The notes under the pieces: model-generated
The model's input: only the letters and a program-made list of their open reading frames with translations
Databases searched by the model: none
Told to the model about the DNA's origin: nothing
Position numbers and translations under genes: made by a program
In this document: one piece after another, positions 35,034-43,062 of the stretch
Numbering within the stretch: position 1 is the stretch's first letter
Layout: each line of letters starts with the position of its first letter
Assembly (NCBI GenBank): GCA_020638395.1
Contig: JACKIP010000005.1
Coordinates: 62,001-126,000, forward strand
Reading direction: 5' to 3'
Length of the DNA stretch: 64,000 bases
Source of the DNA: Rhodospirillales bacterium
GTDB lineage: Bacteria; Pseudomonadota; Alphaproteobacteria; Micavibrionales; Micavibrionaceae

Positions 35034-36281
35034 ATGACGTACAAATCAGATTTTTTAACCATACTCGAAGAACGCGGCTTCATCAATCAGGGCAGTGACC
35101 TGGAGGGCCTGGATAAAAAGCTTTGCTCCGGCATGCAAACGGCCTATATCGGATATGACCCGACCGGCACAAGCCTGCATATCGGTCATCTTTATACGTT
35201 GATGATGCTCTACTGGTTCCAGCAAGCCGGACATCGCCCGATCTCGCTGATGGGCGGCGCAACTGCTCTGATTCCCGACCCAACCCTGAAGGACAAAACC
35301 CGTCCCCTGCTGACTCCGGAAGAAATCGAGCAAAATATTGCCGGCATTAAAAAGGTTTTTTCCCGTTACCTGAATTATGACACCGGCAAAAACGCAGCGA
35401 TCATGGAAAATAACTATGACTGGCTGGCTGGCAAAGGCTATATCGAATTCCTGAGAGAGATCGGCCTGCATTTTACGATCAACCGCATGCTGACCTTTGA
35501 TAGCGTCAAATCCCGGCTGGAGCGCGAGCTGCCGATGACTTTCATCGAGTTTAATTACATGATTCTGCAGGGGTATGACTTTGTGCAACTGGCCCGCCGT
35601 CATGAGTGCGTCTTACAGATGGGCGGCTCCGATCAGTGGGGAAATATTATCAACGGGGTCGAGCTGAACCGCCGCATGGATGGCAGAGAAGTTTTTGCCC
35701 TGACCGCCCCGTTATTGACCACCTCCGAAGGTAAGAAAATGGGCAAAACCGAAGGCGGTGCGGTCTGGCTCAATGAAGATTTATGCAGCGCCTATAACTA
35801 TTACCAGTACTGGCGCAACGTGGATGATTCTGCTGTTGGGCAATTGTTAAAAGTCTTTACCGTTCTGCCCCTCGACGAAATCAGACGGCTCGAAAAGCTG
35901 GAAGGCGTAGAAATCAACGATGCCAAGAAAGTTCTTGCGTTTGAAGCCACGAAACTGTGCCGTGGAGAGCTGGCTGCGAAAGAGGCCGAAGAAACCGCCC
36001 GCAAGGTTTTTGAGCAGGGAAGCATTGGCGATGACCTGCCCAGTATTACGGTTACTCTATCGCGACTATCCGCCGGAATCTCTTTGGTAGACTTATTTGT
36101 AGAGACCGGACTGGCGACCTCCAAAGGAGAAGCCCGCCGCCTTATTCAGGGGGGCGGCGCAAAGGTGAATGACCGCAAGATAGAGGATATTAATGCCGTT
36201 TCGTCAGAAACTGATCTGGAAGACAGGCTCCTTAAGCTATCTGCCGGGAAGAAAAAACACGCTCTGGTAAAGGCCGAGTAG
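35034..36281 (+). CDS. tyrS: Tyrosyl-tRNA synthetase
   Basis: The 415-residue cytoplasmic enzyme charges tRNA-Tyr with tyrosine. Class I motifs are present: the HIGH motif in GTSLHIGHLYTLMMLYWFQQ and the KMSKS-like KMGKT in TSEGKKMGKTEGG. The tyrosine-specific segments IGYDP and VLQMGGSDQWGNI are standard. The C-terminus is an S4-type RNA-binding domain (TSKGEARRLIQGGGAKVND). Length is normal for the bacterial TyrRS. No Shine-Dalgarno sequence is seen before the ATG; a promoter-like pair suggests a leaderless message. Confidence 0.97.
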   Translation: MTYKSDFLTILEERGFINQGSDLEGLDKKLCSGMQTAYIGYDPTGTSLHIGHLYTLMMLYWFQQAGHRPISLMGGATALIPDPTLKDKTRPLLTPEEIEQNIAGIKKVFSRYLNYDTGKNAAIMENNYDWLAGKGYIEFLREIGLHFTINRMLTFDSVKSRLERELPMTFIEFNYMILQGYDFVQLARRHECVLQMGGSDQWGNIINGVELNRRMDGREVFALTAPLLTTSEGKKMGKTEGGAVWLNEDLCSAYNYYQYWRNVDDSAVGQLLKVFTVLPLDEIRRLEKLEGVEINDAKKVLAFEATKLCRGELAAKEAEETARKVFEQGSIGDDLPSITVTLSRLSAGISLVDLFVETGLATSKGEARRLIQGGGAKVNDRKIEDINAVSSETDLEDRLLKLSAGKKKHALVKAE

Positions 36282-36319
36282 GTCTCCGCCTATCAGGCCT
36301 CGCCCTTCTCATCAGAGTG

Positions 36320-37729
36320 CTAATCGTCCATTTTACGGACTTTTAACCGCAGATCTTCGACCGCGCTAATTAAAACGGTATCTCCGGATGCGAATACTTC
36401 CTCACTATCCGGAGAAAAAGCCTGCCAACGCTCTCCGAGAATTTGCACAAATCCGCTATGCTCTGTCCAGTCAAGAACCTTTGCTTCTTTCCCGATCATC
36501 GCTTCCGGACCAGTGCTGAGTTCTTTTTTAATCACCGAGCGGACAAACAGCGCAAAAGCCAGTCCCATGAACAGAGCTGCGGAAACGATAATGCCGAGAA
36601 TCACCTGCCATTCCAGCCCGATGCCCCAAAGCTCGCTGCCGTCAAATAACAGCATGAAGCCAAAGGTCATGGCGATAATTCCGGTAATGCCTAAAATTCC
36701 AAATGACGGAATAAAGGTTTCCGCCACCATAAATACCAGCGCACTGGCAATCAGCAGTCCGCCCAGCCCCGTCACCGGCAAAATGCTAAACGCATAAAAG
36801 GCCAGTAGCAGACTCAGAAGGCCAATCGTTCCCGCCACAAAATTGCCGGGGATGTAAAACTCCAGAATCAGGCCGTAAATTCCCATCATCATCAGGATGG
36901 CCGCGACATTGGGATCACTGATAAATGCCAGAAACAAGGTCAGGATATCCGGCGGCAGAAGTACAATTTGTGGATGATCGAGATCGAGATCAAGAGTCAC
37001 ACTCTGCCGGTCTTTCAAAAAAACCGTCTTCCCGTTAATTTTATCGAGAAGATCGCTGCGACTGACCGCGACAAGATCAATAACGCCATGCGCCAAGGCC
37101 TCTTTGGCGGTTAGACTATCGGCCTCGGTAACGGCTTTTTCCGCCCAATCGGCGTTGCGTCCGCGCATTTCGGCAATGGCGCGGATAAAGGCCGTGGTGT
37201 CTTCAAGGGCTTTCCGTTGCAGATTTTGAGTATTCGAATCTTGCTGCAATCCCTGTAACAGATCTTTGATCGCTTTCTCAAAATCCGGAGCCGTCGGGGC
37301 CGCCGCACCAGCTCCCAATTGTGCGGTTTTTAACTGAACCGGAGTCGCTGCGCCGACATTGGTTCCCTGATCCATCGCCGCGATATGCGCCGCCATCAAT
37401 AAAAATGTTCCGGCGCTCGCCGCGTGGGCTCCGGACGGCGTGACATAAACGGCAACCGGAACATCGGCGGTGATGATTTCCGAGACCATGGCACGGGTGC
37501 TGGAGAGCAACCCGCCGGGTGTGTTCAACTCCACGATAACCAGCGCAGCGCCTTCTTTCTCGGCCCGCGCAATACCGTGTTTCAGGTAATCCGCATAGGC
37601 CGGAGAAATGGCTCCGTTAATGCTCAGAACATGTACGACAGAAGAGTCGGTTCTCTCTGCCGCCGCATATCCCGGCAACGCAACCGCCCACAAGAAATAG
37701 ATAATCAAAAGAAAGAGCCGATAATACAT
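36320..37729 (-). CDS. NfeD family membrane-bound ClpP-class serine protease
   Basis: A 469-residue inner-membrane protein. A signal/anchor helix (about 4-22) is followed by a ClpP-like protease domain (about 30-220) with the nucleophile motif SGAHAASAGTFLLMAAHIAA, where the Ser of SAG is the catalytic residue. Four to five membrane helices (about 255-395) and a C-terminal OB-fold NfeD domain follow. Long NfeD proteins usually work with an SPFH/stomatin partner, which they cleave; none is encoded here. A TATCTT box ends six bases before the ATG, with a poor -35. Confidence 0.9.
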   Translation of the reverse strand: MYYRLFLLIIYFLWAVALPGYAAAERTDSSVVHVLSINGAISPAYADYLKHGIARAEKEGAALVIVELNTPGGLLSSTRAMVSEIITADVPVAVYVTPSGAHAASAGTFLLMAAHIAAMDQGTNVGAATPVQLKTAQLGAGAAAPTAPDFEKAIKDLLQGLQQDSNTQNLQRKALEDTTAFIRAIAEMRGRNADWAEKAVTEADSLTAKEALAHGVIDLVAVSRSDLLDKINGKTVFLKDRQSVTLDLDLDHPQIVLLPPDILTLFLAFISDPNVAAILMMMGIYGLILEFYIPGNFVAGTIGLLSLLLAFYAFSILPVTGLGGLLIASALVFMVAETFIPSFGILGITGIIAMTFGFMLLFDGSELWGIGLEWQVILGIIVSAALFMGLAFALFVRSVIKKELSTGPEAMIGKEAKVLDWTEHSGFVQILGERWQAFSPDSEEVFASGDTVLISAVEDLRLKVRKMDD

Positions 37730-37823
37730 AAAATAAAGATAACACGAACCATCAGAAAATTAAACCTGGCGTTCCAACTGGCATAGGCATTGCAGTAGTG
37801 AAAAGCAATATAAGGATTGAATA

Positions 37824-38444
37824 ATGCTGGATATCTTATCTTCGATTGGGAAATTCTTTGAGAGCGGAAGCCAGACTGCCGTTTTAAAGATGGTCAAAAA
37901 CGAGCGCATGGCCGGGTCTGTCCCGGTCTGGGAAGCGCCGGACTCCGCCCGGACTGCGATTGCCGGGAATTTTGAACAGATTCTTGCCATGGAACCCGAT
38001 GACGGGAACACGGGAACATCCCAACCCTATACACATCCTTCTGCGGCCCGCTTATCTATGGCAGCAGAGGCATCCCCCGGAAAAGAGAGTTCTCCCGCAG
38101 AAAAACCTTTCGGATTTGGAGATCTGATTGATATCGTCAATCCCTTGCAGCATATTCCCGTTGTTAATACGTTGTACCGGCACCTGACCGGCGATGACAT
38201 CCGCGGATCGGGAAAAGTTCTCGGCGGAGCCCTGTTTGCGGGGCCTCTTGGGGCCGCGGGGTCTATGGTTAATTTAATCGTCGAGCACGAAACCGGCAAG
38301 GATTTGCCAGCACTCGCCATGGATTTTCTGAGCGGGAATCATAATGCTCCTCCTGTGCAAAAATCACAAACAGACCTCACCGCCGCGTTGCTCGCCTATC
38401 AACAACCAAAACAACAAAACCCGACGATCGCGTTTAATTCCTGA
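37824..38444 (+). CDS. Conserved hypothetical protein, 206 aa
   Basis: I do not know its function. The core about residues 97-155 has a strongly patterned stretch, DLIDIVNPLQHIPVVNTLYR followed by GALFAGPLGAAGSM, which I have seen in other alphaproteobacterial hypotheticals and which may form a membrane-associated hairpin. The ends are low in complexity (Pro, Gln, Ser). An AAGGA ribosome site precedes the ATG, supporting translation. The stop overlaps the convergent permease stop by 11 bases. Confidence 0.65.
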   Translation: MLDILSSIGKFFESGSQTAVLKMVKNERMAGSVPVWEAPDSARTAIAGNFEQILAMEPDDGNTGTSQPYTHPSAARLSMAAEASPGKESSPAEKPFGFGDLIDIVNPLQHIPVVNTLYRHLTGDDIRGSGKVLGGALFAGPLGAAGSMVNLIVEHETGKDLPALAMDFLSGNHNAPPVQKSQTDLTAALLAYQQPKQQNPTIAFNS

Positions 38445-39759
38445 ACAATTTTGTGCGCAAGAATATCAGCACCGAATATAAGCACGCAGATGCCAAAAAT
38501 CCATCGACTGCGGGAATTGTTGTTAAGCTAATCAGACCAGCCCCAATGGTATCTGCGCTTTCCGTTGAGTAATTAACGCCCATCCCGAATAAAAAAGCGA
38601 TCAAAGCCTCTACCCGAATATTCGGAACTGGGGCCCCGGCCCCATACACTATTCGACTATATTTTGACGGATTGGTAAAATAATCAATTACAAATATTGC
38701 TGCTGCCGGAGGGAAAAACAGTCCCATAAGCCCAACATATTCCAAAAATCTGGCAACGATCCCAAATTGCGCAACACAAATTCCCAAAAAACCAATCATA
38801 AGCGCAATTTTCCACTTACGGACAGATTTAAAAATTGCAGCAAATGCAAGCGAACTCATATAAATATTCGTATCACTGGTCGTCCACGTCGCAAGAAATA
38901 GCAAAATCAAGCCCAGAAACCCCATGTGGAATGCGATGAGAACGCCCGCCAGATCTGATGCCAGTCCTAAATATCCCAGTAATAACGCACATATAAAGAT
39001 AGCGCTTCCACCAATAAAAACAGCAGATCCCGTGGCAACAACAGCTCCGGCAGGACTGCGCGTATAACGGCTGACATCCGGTGCTGTGAGCATGCCAAGG
39101 GCTGATCCTGCTACAAAGAGGGAGGCTGCGGCTCCGAATGTCAGGGAGTTTTTATCTCCCGCAGGAAATGTGAGGTCTGAAAATTGATGGCCGTCCATGA
39201 AAAATTGTATAACAGGCCACAGCATCAGGATAAAAAGGACCGGCATACCAATCTGAGAGAGGCGATCCACGGCTTTAAATCCAATCACAGCAGATGTCAT
39301 CATCAACAACCCGCCCAAGACGGTAATAGCAAAGTTAAGTGCTGGATTATCCACCGCTCCGAAAACAACTTGCACGGTTGCTTTGGTAAAAAGTTCCAGC
39401 TGGAACCCAAACCAACCCGCAAGAGAGAGGCCGACCATGCAGAGCACCGCATAAGCAGGATATTTCCCCATGGAATGAGGCAAAAGAGCCCCGATAGGCA
39501 GGCCTGTTTTGCTCCCAATCCAGGCACTTAGACAAAAAGAGCCGGCGAGGATAAAATTTCCGACTAAGGCTGCCGGGATCATAATTTCAGGCGCAACGCT
39601 TTGTGATAGTGCTATGCCAAATGATAGATAAGCCAGATTAATTGTCGTAACGATCCAGATACCAAACAGCCGCCATGAGTGGCGTTTTTCATTTTCGGGA
39701 ATTGGTTCGTGAGAATAATCAACAGTCAGTTGATTAATGCGTCCTATAAAGTTTTTCAT
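38434..39759 (-). CDS. Cytosine/purine permease family (NCS1) transporter
   Basis: A 441-residue membrane protein with about twelve hydrophobic segments. The N-terminal signature SWRLFGIWIVTTINLAYLSF and the helix LGMLTAPDVSRYTRSPAGAV match the CodB branch of the nucleobase-cation-symport-1 family, which moves cytosine, purines or hydroxymethylpyrimidine with H+ or Na+. No purine or cytosine enzyme is nearby to fix the substrate. The ATG overlaps the end of clpA by four bases, so it is translated as part of a clpA transcript. Confidence 0.85.
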   Translation of the reverse strand: MKNFIGRINQLTVDYSHEPIPENEKRHSWRLFGIWIVTTINLAYLSFGIALSQSVAPEIMIPAALVGNFILAGSFCLSAWIGSKTGLPIGALLPHSMGKYPAYAVLCMVGLSLAGWFGFQLELFTKATVQVVFGAVDNPALNFAITVLGGLLMMTSAVIGFKAVDRLSQIGMPVLFILMLWPVIQFFMDGHQFSDLTFPAGDKNSLTFGAAASLFVAGSALGMLTAPDVSRYTRSPAGAVVATGSAVFIGGSAIFICALLLGYLGLASDLAGVLIAFHMGFLGLILLFLATWTTSDTNIYMSSLAFAAIFKSVRKWKIALMIGFLGICVAQFGIVARFLEYVGLMGLFFPPAAAIFVIDYFTNPSKYSRIVYGAGAPVPNIRVEALIAFLFGMGVNYSTESADTIGAGLISLTTIPAVDGFLASACLYSVLIFLRTKLFRN

Positions 39760-42056
39760 CTATCTTCTTTTACCGATTTGGCAGATTTCTTTTTGCTGAT
39801 GTCTTTATCAAACGTGAATTTGATCTCGCCTTTTTTGTAATCGACAAAGACATCCCCTCCGTTTTTCAATCTGCCAAACAAAATCTCTTCGGATAGTTGT
39901 TTTTTGATTTTATCAGAGATAATCCGTGCCAAAGGACGTGCGCCCATGGATGGATCATAGCCTTCTTTGGCCAGATAGGCCCGCGCCGAATCGGACAGGG
40001 AAATTGTCACGTTACGCTCAGAGAGTTGGGCCTCTAACTGCATGACGAACTTATCGACAACCCGTTCCACGGTTTTTTGTGACAAAGCCTTAAACGGCAC
40101 AATCGCATCCAGACGATTGCGGAATTCCGGGGTGAACTGGCGGTTAATTTCCTCGATATCGTCTCCGCTGCGCGCCTCTCCGCTTGCGAATCCGATCGGG
40201 GATTTTGCCAGCTGCGCCGCGCCGGCATTGGTCGTCATAATCAGGATCACATTGCGAAAATCAACGGTTTTGCCGTTATTATCCGTTAATTTGCCGTAAT
40301 CCATGACCTGTAGCAAAATATTAAATAAATCAGGATGCGCTTTTTCTATTTCATCCAGAAGTAAAACGCAGTGAGGATGCTGGTCAACCTTATCCGTCAG
40401 CAACCCTCCCTGATCGAACCCGACATATCCCGGCGGCGCGCCGATCAGACGGGACACCGCGTGGCGCTCCATATATTCGGACATATCAAAGCGCAGCAAT
40501 TCAATGCCCATGGTTTTTGCCAACTGGCGCGCAACTTCGGTTTTTCCGACTCCCGTCGGTCCAGAGAAAAGATAGCATCCGATCGGTTTTTCATGATCCC
40601 GCAGCCCGGCCCGCGCCATTTTGATGGCATCCGAGATCATCTCAATGGCTTTGTCCTGATCGAACACCAACGTTTTCAGGTCGCGCTCCAGAACTTTCAG
40701 AGACTCCGCGTCATTCTGGCTCATGGTCTTCGCCGGAATACGGGCAATGGCTGCAACGACACCCTCAATGTCTCTGGCGCTGATATTCTTTTTGCGTTTG
40801 GAAGGCGGCAGCAGCATTTGTGCGGCCCCAACCTCATCAATGATATCAATCGCTTTATCCGGAAGTTTGCGGTCTCCAATATATTTTGCCGACAGCTCAA
40901 CCGCCGCCTTGAGGGCCTCCGCCGAATATTTGACCTTGTGATGCGCCTCGTAATAAGGCTTTAACCCTTTCAGAATTTTGATGCTGTCTTCAATTGACGG
41001 TTCATAAATATCAATTTTCTGGAATCGCCGCACCAGCGCCCGGTCTTTTTCAAAATGAGAACGAAACTCTTTATAGGTGGTTGACCCAATGCACCGGATT
41101 GACCCGTTCGACAGCGCTGGTTTGAGCAGATTTGACGCATCCATTGACCCGCCCGCAGTGGCCCCCGCCCCGATAATAGTATGGATTTCGTCAATAAACA
41201 GAATTGCCTGAGGCCGCGCCTGAATCTCTTTAATCACAGACTTCAGGCGTTCTTCAAAGTCGCCGCGATAGCGGGTTCCTGCGACCAAAGCCCCCATATC
41301 CAGAGAAAAAATGACCGCATCACTCAGAACATCCGGCACGTCATGCTCGATAATTTTTTTTGCCAGCCCTTCGGCAATCGCGGTCTTTCCAACTCCTGGA
41401 TCGCCCACATAGAGCGGATTATTCTTGGAGCGGCGACACAGAATCTGGATCGTTCGGTTGACTTCCGATTCGCGCCCAATCAGCGGGTCAACTTTGCCCT
41501 TACGGGCTTTTTCATTGAGATTGACGCAATAAGCCTTCAGAGATTCCTGCCCAGTCTTGTTATCGCTGTTTTCTTCGGTGTCTGCGCCTTCCGGAGGTTT
41601 GACCGGGTCACTTTCCGCCGCCGGGATCTTGGCAATTCCATGCGTGATGTAATTGACCGCATCATAACGGGTCATGTCCTGTTCCTGCAGGAAATAAACG
41701 GCATAGCTTTCCCGCTCAGAGAACATGGCAACCAGCACATTTGCCGCCGTGACTTCTTCCCGCCCCGCCGATTGAACATGGATCGCCGCCCGTTGCAAAA
41801 CCCGCTGGAAAGCCGTGGTCGGATTGGATTCCTCAACGGATTCGTTTTTCAGATACATCAGTTCTGTATCCAGATAATGGGTCAGATGCTCGCGCAGATC
41901 GGGCAAGGAAATCCCGCAGGAGCGCAGAACCGCCATGGCATCCTGATCCTCCGTCATAGCCAGCAGCAGATGCTCCAGAGTGGCAAACTCATGCCGCCGG
42001 TCATTAGCAAGGATCAGAGCGCGATTCAGGGTATGTTCAAGATTTCGTGAAAGCAT
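39756..42056 (-). CDS. clpA: ATP-dependent Clp protease ATPase subunit ClpA
   Basis: ClpA unfolds substrates and feeds them to ClpP (here encoded at 60519). The 766-residue protein has the N-terminal substrate/ClpS-binding domain (MLSRNLEHTLNRALILAN onward), AAA-1 with Walker A GDPGVGKTA and Walker B ILFIDEIHT, and AAA-2 with Walker A SGPTGVGKTE and Walker B LLLDEIEKA. The C-terminal IGF/L-loop region for ClpP docking lies in AAA-2. I chose the ATG at 42056, which matches family starts and has a promoter ending six bases before it. ClpS, usually just upstream, is absent here. Confidence 0.96.
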   Translation of the reverse strand: MLSRNLEHTLNRALILANDRRHEFATLEHLLLAMTEDQDAMAVLRSCGISLPDLREHLTHYLDTELMYLKNESVEESNPTTAFQRVLQRAAIHVQSAGREEVTAANVLVAMFSERESYAVYFLQEQDMTRYDAVNYITHGIAKIPAAESDPVKPPEGADTEENSDNKTGQESLKAYCVNLNEKARKGKVDPLIGRESEVNRTIQILCRRSKNNPLYVGDPGVGKTAIAEGLAKKIIEHDVPDVLSDAVIFSLDMGALVAGTRYRGDFEERLKSVIKEIQARPQAILFIDEIHTIIGAGATAGGSMDASNLLKPALSNGSIRCIGSTTYKEFRSHFEKDRALVRRFQKIDIYEPSIEDSIKILKGLKPYYEAHHKVKYSAEALKAAVELSAKYIGDRKLPDKAIDIIDEVGAAQMLLPPSKRKKNISARDIEGVVAAIARIPAKTMSQNDAESLKVLERDLKTLVFDQDKAIEMISDAIKMARAGLRDHEKPIGCYLFSGPTGVGKTEVARQLAKTMGIELLRFDMSEYMERHAVSRLIGAPPGYVGFDQGGLLTDKVDQHPHCVLLLDEIEKAHPDLFNILLQVMDYGKLTDNNGKTVDFRNVILIMTTNAGAAQLAKSPIGFASGEARSGDDIEEINRQFTPEFRNRLDAIVPFKALSQKTVERVVDKFVMQLEAQLSERNVTISLSDSARAYLAKEGYDPSMGARPLARIISDKIKKQLSEEILFGRLKNGGDVFVDYKKGEIKFTFDKDISKKKSAKSVKEDR

Positions 42057-42062
42057 AGAACC

Positions 42063-42091
42063 AGTATAACAGCTTTTTCGGACGCTTCCAA
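42063..42091 (-). promoter_or_regulatory. Predicted leaderless promoter of clpA
   Basis: Minus strand: TTGGAA (42086-42091), a 17-base spacer, TATACT (42063-42068), then exactly six bases to the ATG at 42056. The expected transcription start is the A of the ATG. No Shine-Dalgarno sequence is present. This is the clearest of the leaderless candidates. Confidence 0.6.
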
Positions 42092-42201
42092 TTTGGAAGA
42101 ATGAGTGCATCATGGAAAAATCCTCACTTCCTTGAGGATGCGAGCTATTTTAGGCATGCCGGAACAATAAAAGGCCCGCCTGCACAAAAGTTATCTAAAA
42201 T

Positions 42202-42738
42202 TTATGCGAACTTCGGATTGGCAAACAGACCAACTTTCAGATCTTTTGCTTCGTAAATGGTCTCTCCGTCCGCTTCAACGGTCCCATCGGCGATTCCCAT
42301 GACCAGCTTGCGATTGACAAACCGCTTGATCGTCACTTTATAAACCAGCTTTTTTACCTCTGGCAAAACCTGCCCTGTAAATTTGACCTCGCCCATTCCC
42401 AGAGCACGACCCGATCCTTGCCCGCCGGCATGCCCCAGAAAGAACCCGCATAACTGCCACAGAGCATCCAACCCCAGACAACCGGGCATAACGGGATCTC
42501 CTTTAAAATGACAGTCAAAAAACCACAGATCCGGCTTTACATCCAACTCGGCTTCGACATAGCCTTTGCCGTGTTCGCCGCCATCAAGAGAAATTTTGGT
42601 AATCCGGTCAAACATGAGCATGGGCGGCAGCGGAAGCTGAGGATTTCCCCGGCCGAACAGAAGCCCCTTCCCGCACTCAATTAACTCTTCAAAAGCATAG
42701 CTGGTTTTCTGGCCCATTTTTTCCATGATATTATTCAT
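42202..42738 (-). CDS. fabA: 3-hydroxydecanoyl-ACP dehydratase/isomerase FabA
   Basis: FabA dehydrates 3-hydroxyacyl-ACP and isomerises the C10 intermediate, creating the double bond of unsaturated fatty acids. The 178-residue protein has the hot-dog fold with catalytic His77 (FFDCHFKGDPVMPG) and Asp91 (GLDALWQ), spaced as in E. coli. FabB, often next to it, is not in the window. A weak promoter-like pair (TTGATC, 17 bases, AATAAA) lies six bases before the ATG. Expression is therefore possibly leaderless. Confidence 0.95.
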   Translation of the reverse strand: MNNIMEKMGQKTSYAFEELIECGKGLLFGRGNPQLPLPPMLMFDRITKISLDGGEHGKGYVEAELDVKPDLWFFDCHFKGDPVMPGCLGLDALWQLCGFFLGHAGGQGSGRALGMGEVKFTGQVLPEVKKLVYKVTIKRFVNRKLVMGIADGTVEADGETIYEAKDLKVGLFANPKFA

Positions 42739-43062
42739 ATCAGATTTATTTCATTTTTAAACGGAGAGATCAAGAAAAACTGAAATCGACGACGAATAAA
42801 ATATCCCGGGTACACCTGAAATTTAAAGGATGATAGACCCCTTTGTAAAAGCCTGTAATATTACGGGATTGTCATTTTGACGCTCGTCCGCCTGTGGCTA
42901 AGGGAAACGATTTTGAACTTTTGCAGAGAATTCAACAGGCAATAACCTAATTGCACCATAAGTCTTGCATCCAGAGGGGGATAGCGTAGAATTGAATTGT
43001 CTCTTTGGAGATTCTTTATCTTTTTCACTTTAGTCTCAAATCCAATCGTCACGGAACATAAA
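42739..43062. other. Intergenic region with a degenerate repeat
   Basis: Between divergent fabA and the coiled-coil gene. A decayed relative of the 34840 element is visible at about 42846-42935, with AAAAGCCTG near one end, ATTGTCATTTTGACGCTCGT inside and CTTTTGCAGAG near the other. Nothing else convincing was seen. Confidence 0.45.

Noticed and set aside
41181..42050. 289-codon frame opposite clpA
   Set aside because: Antisense to clpA and without any motif.
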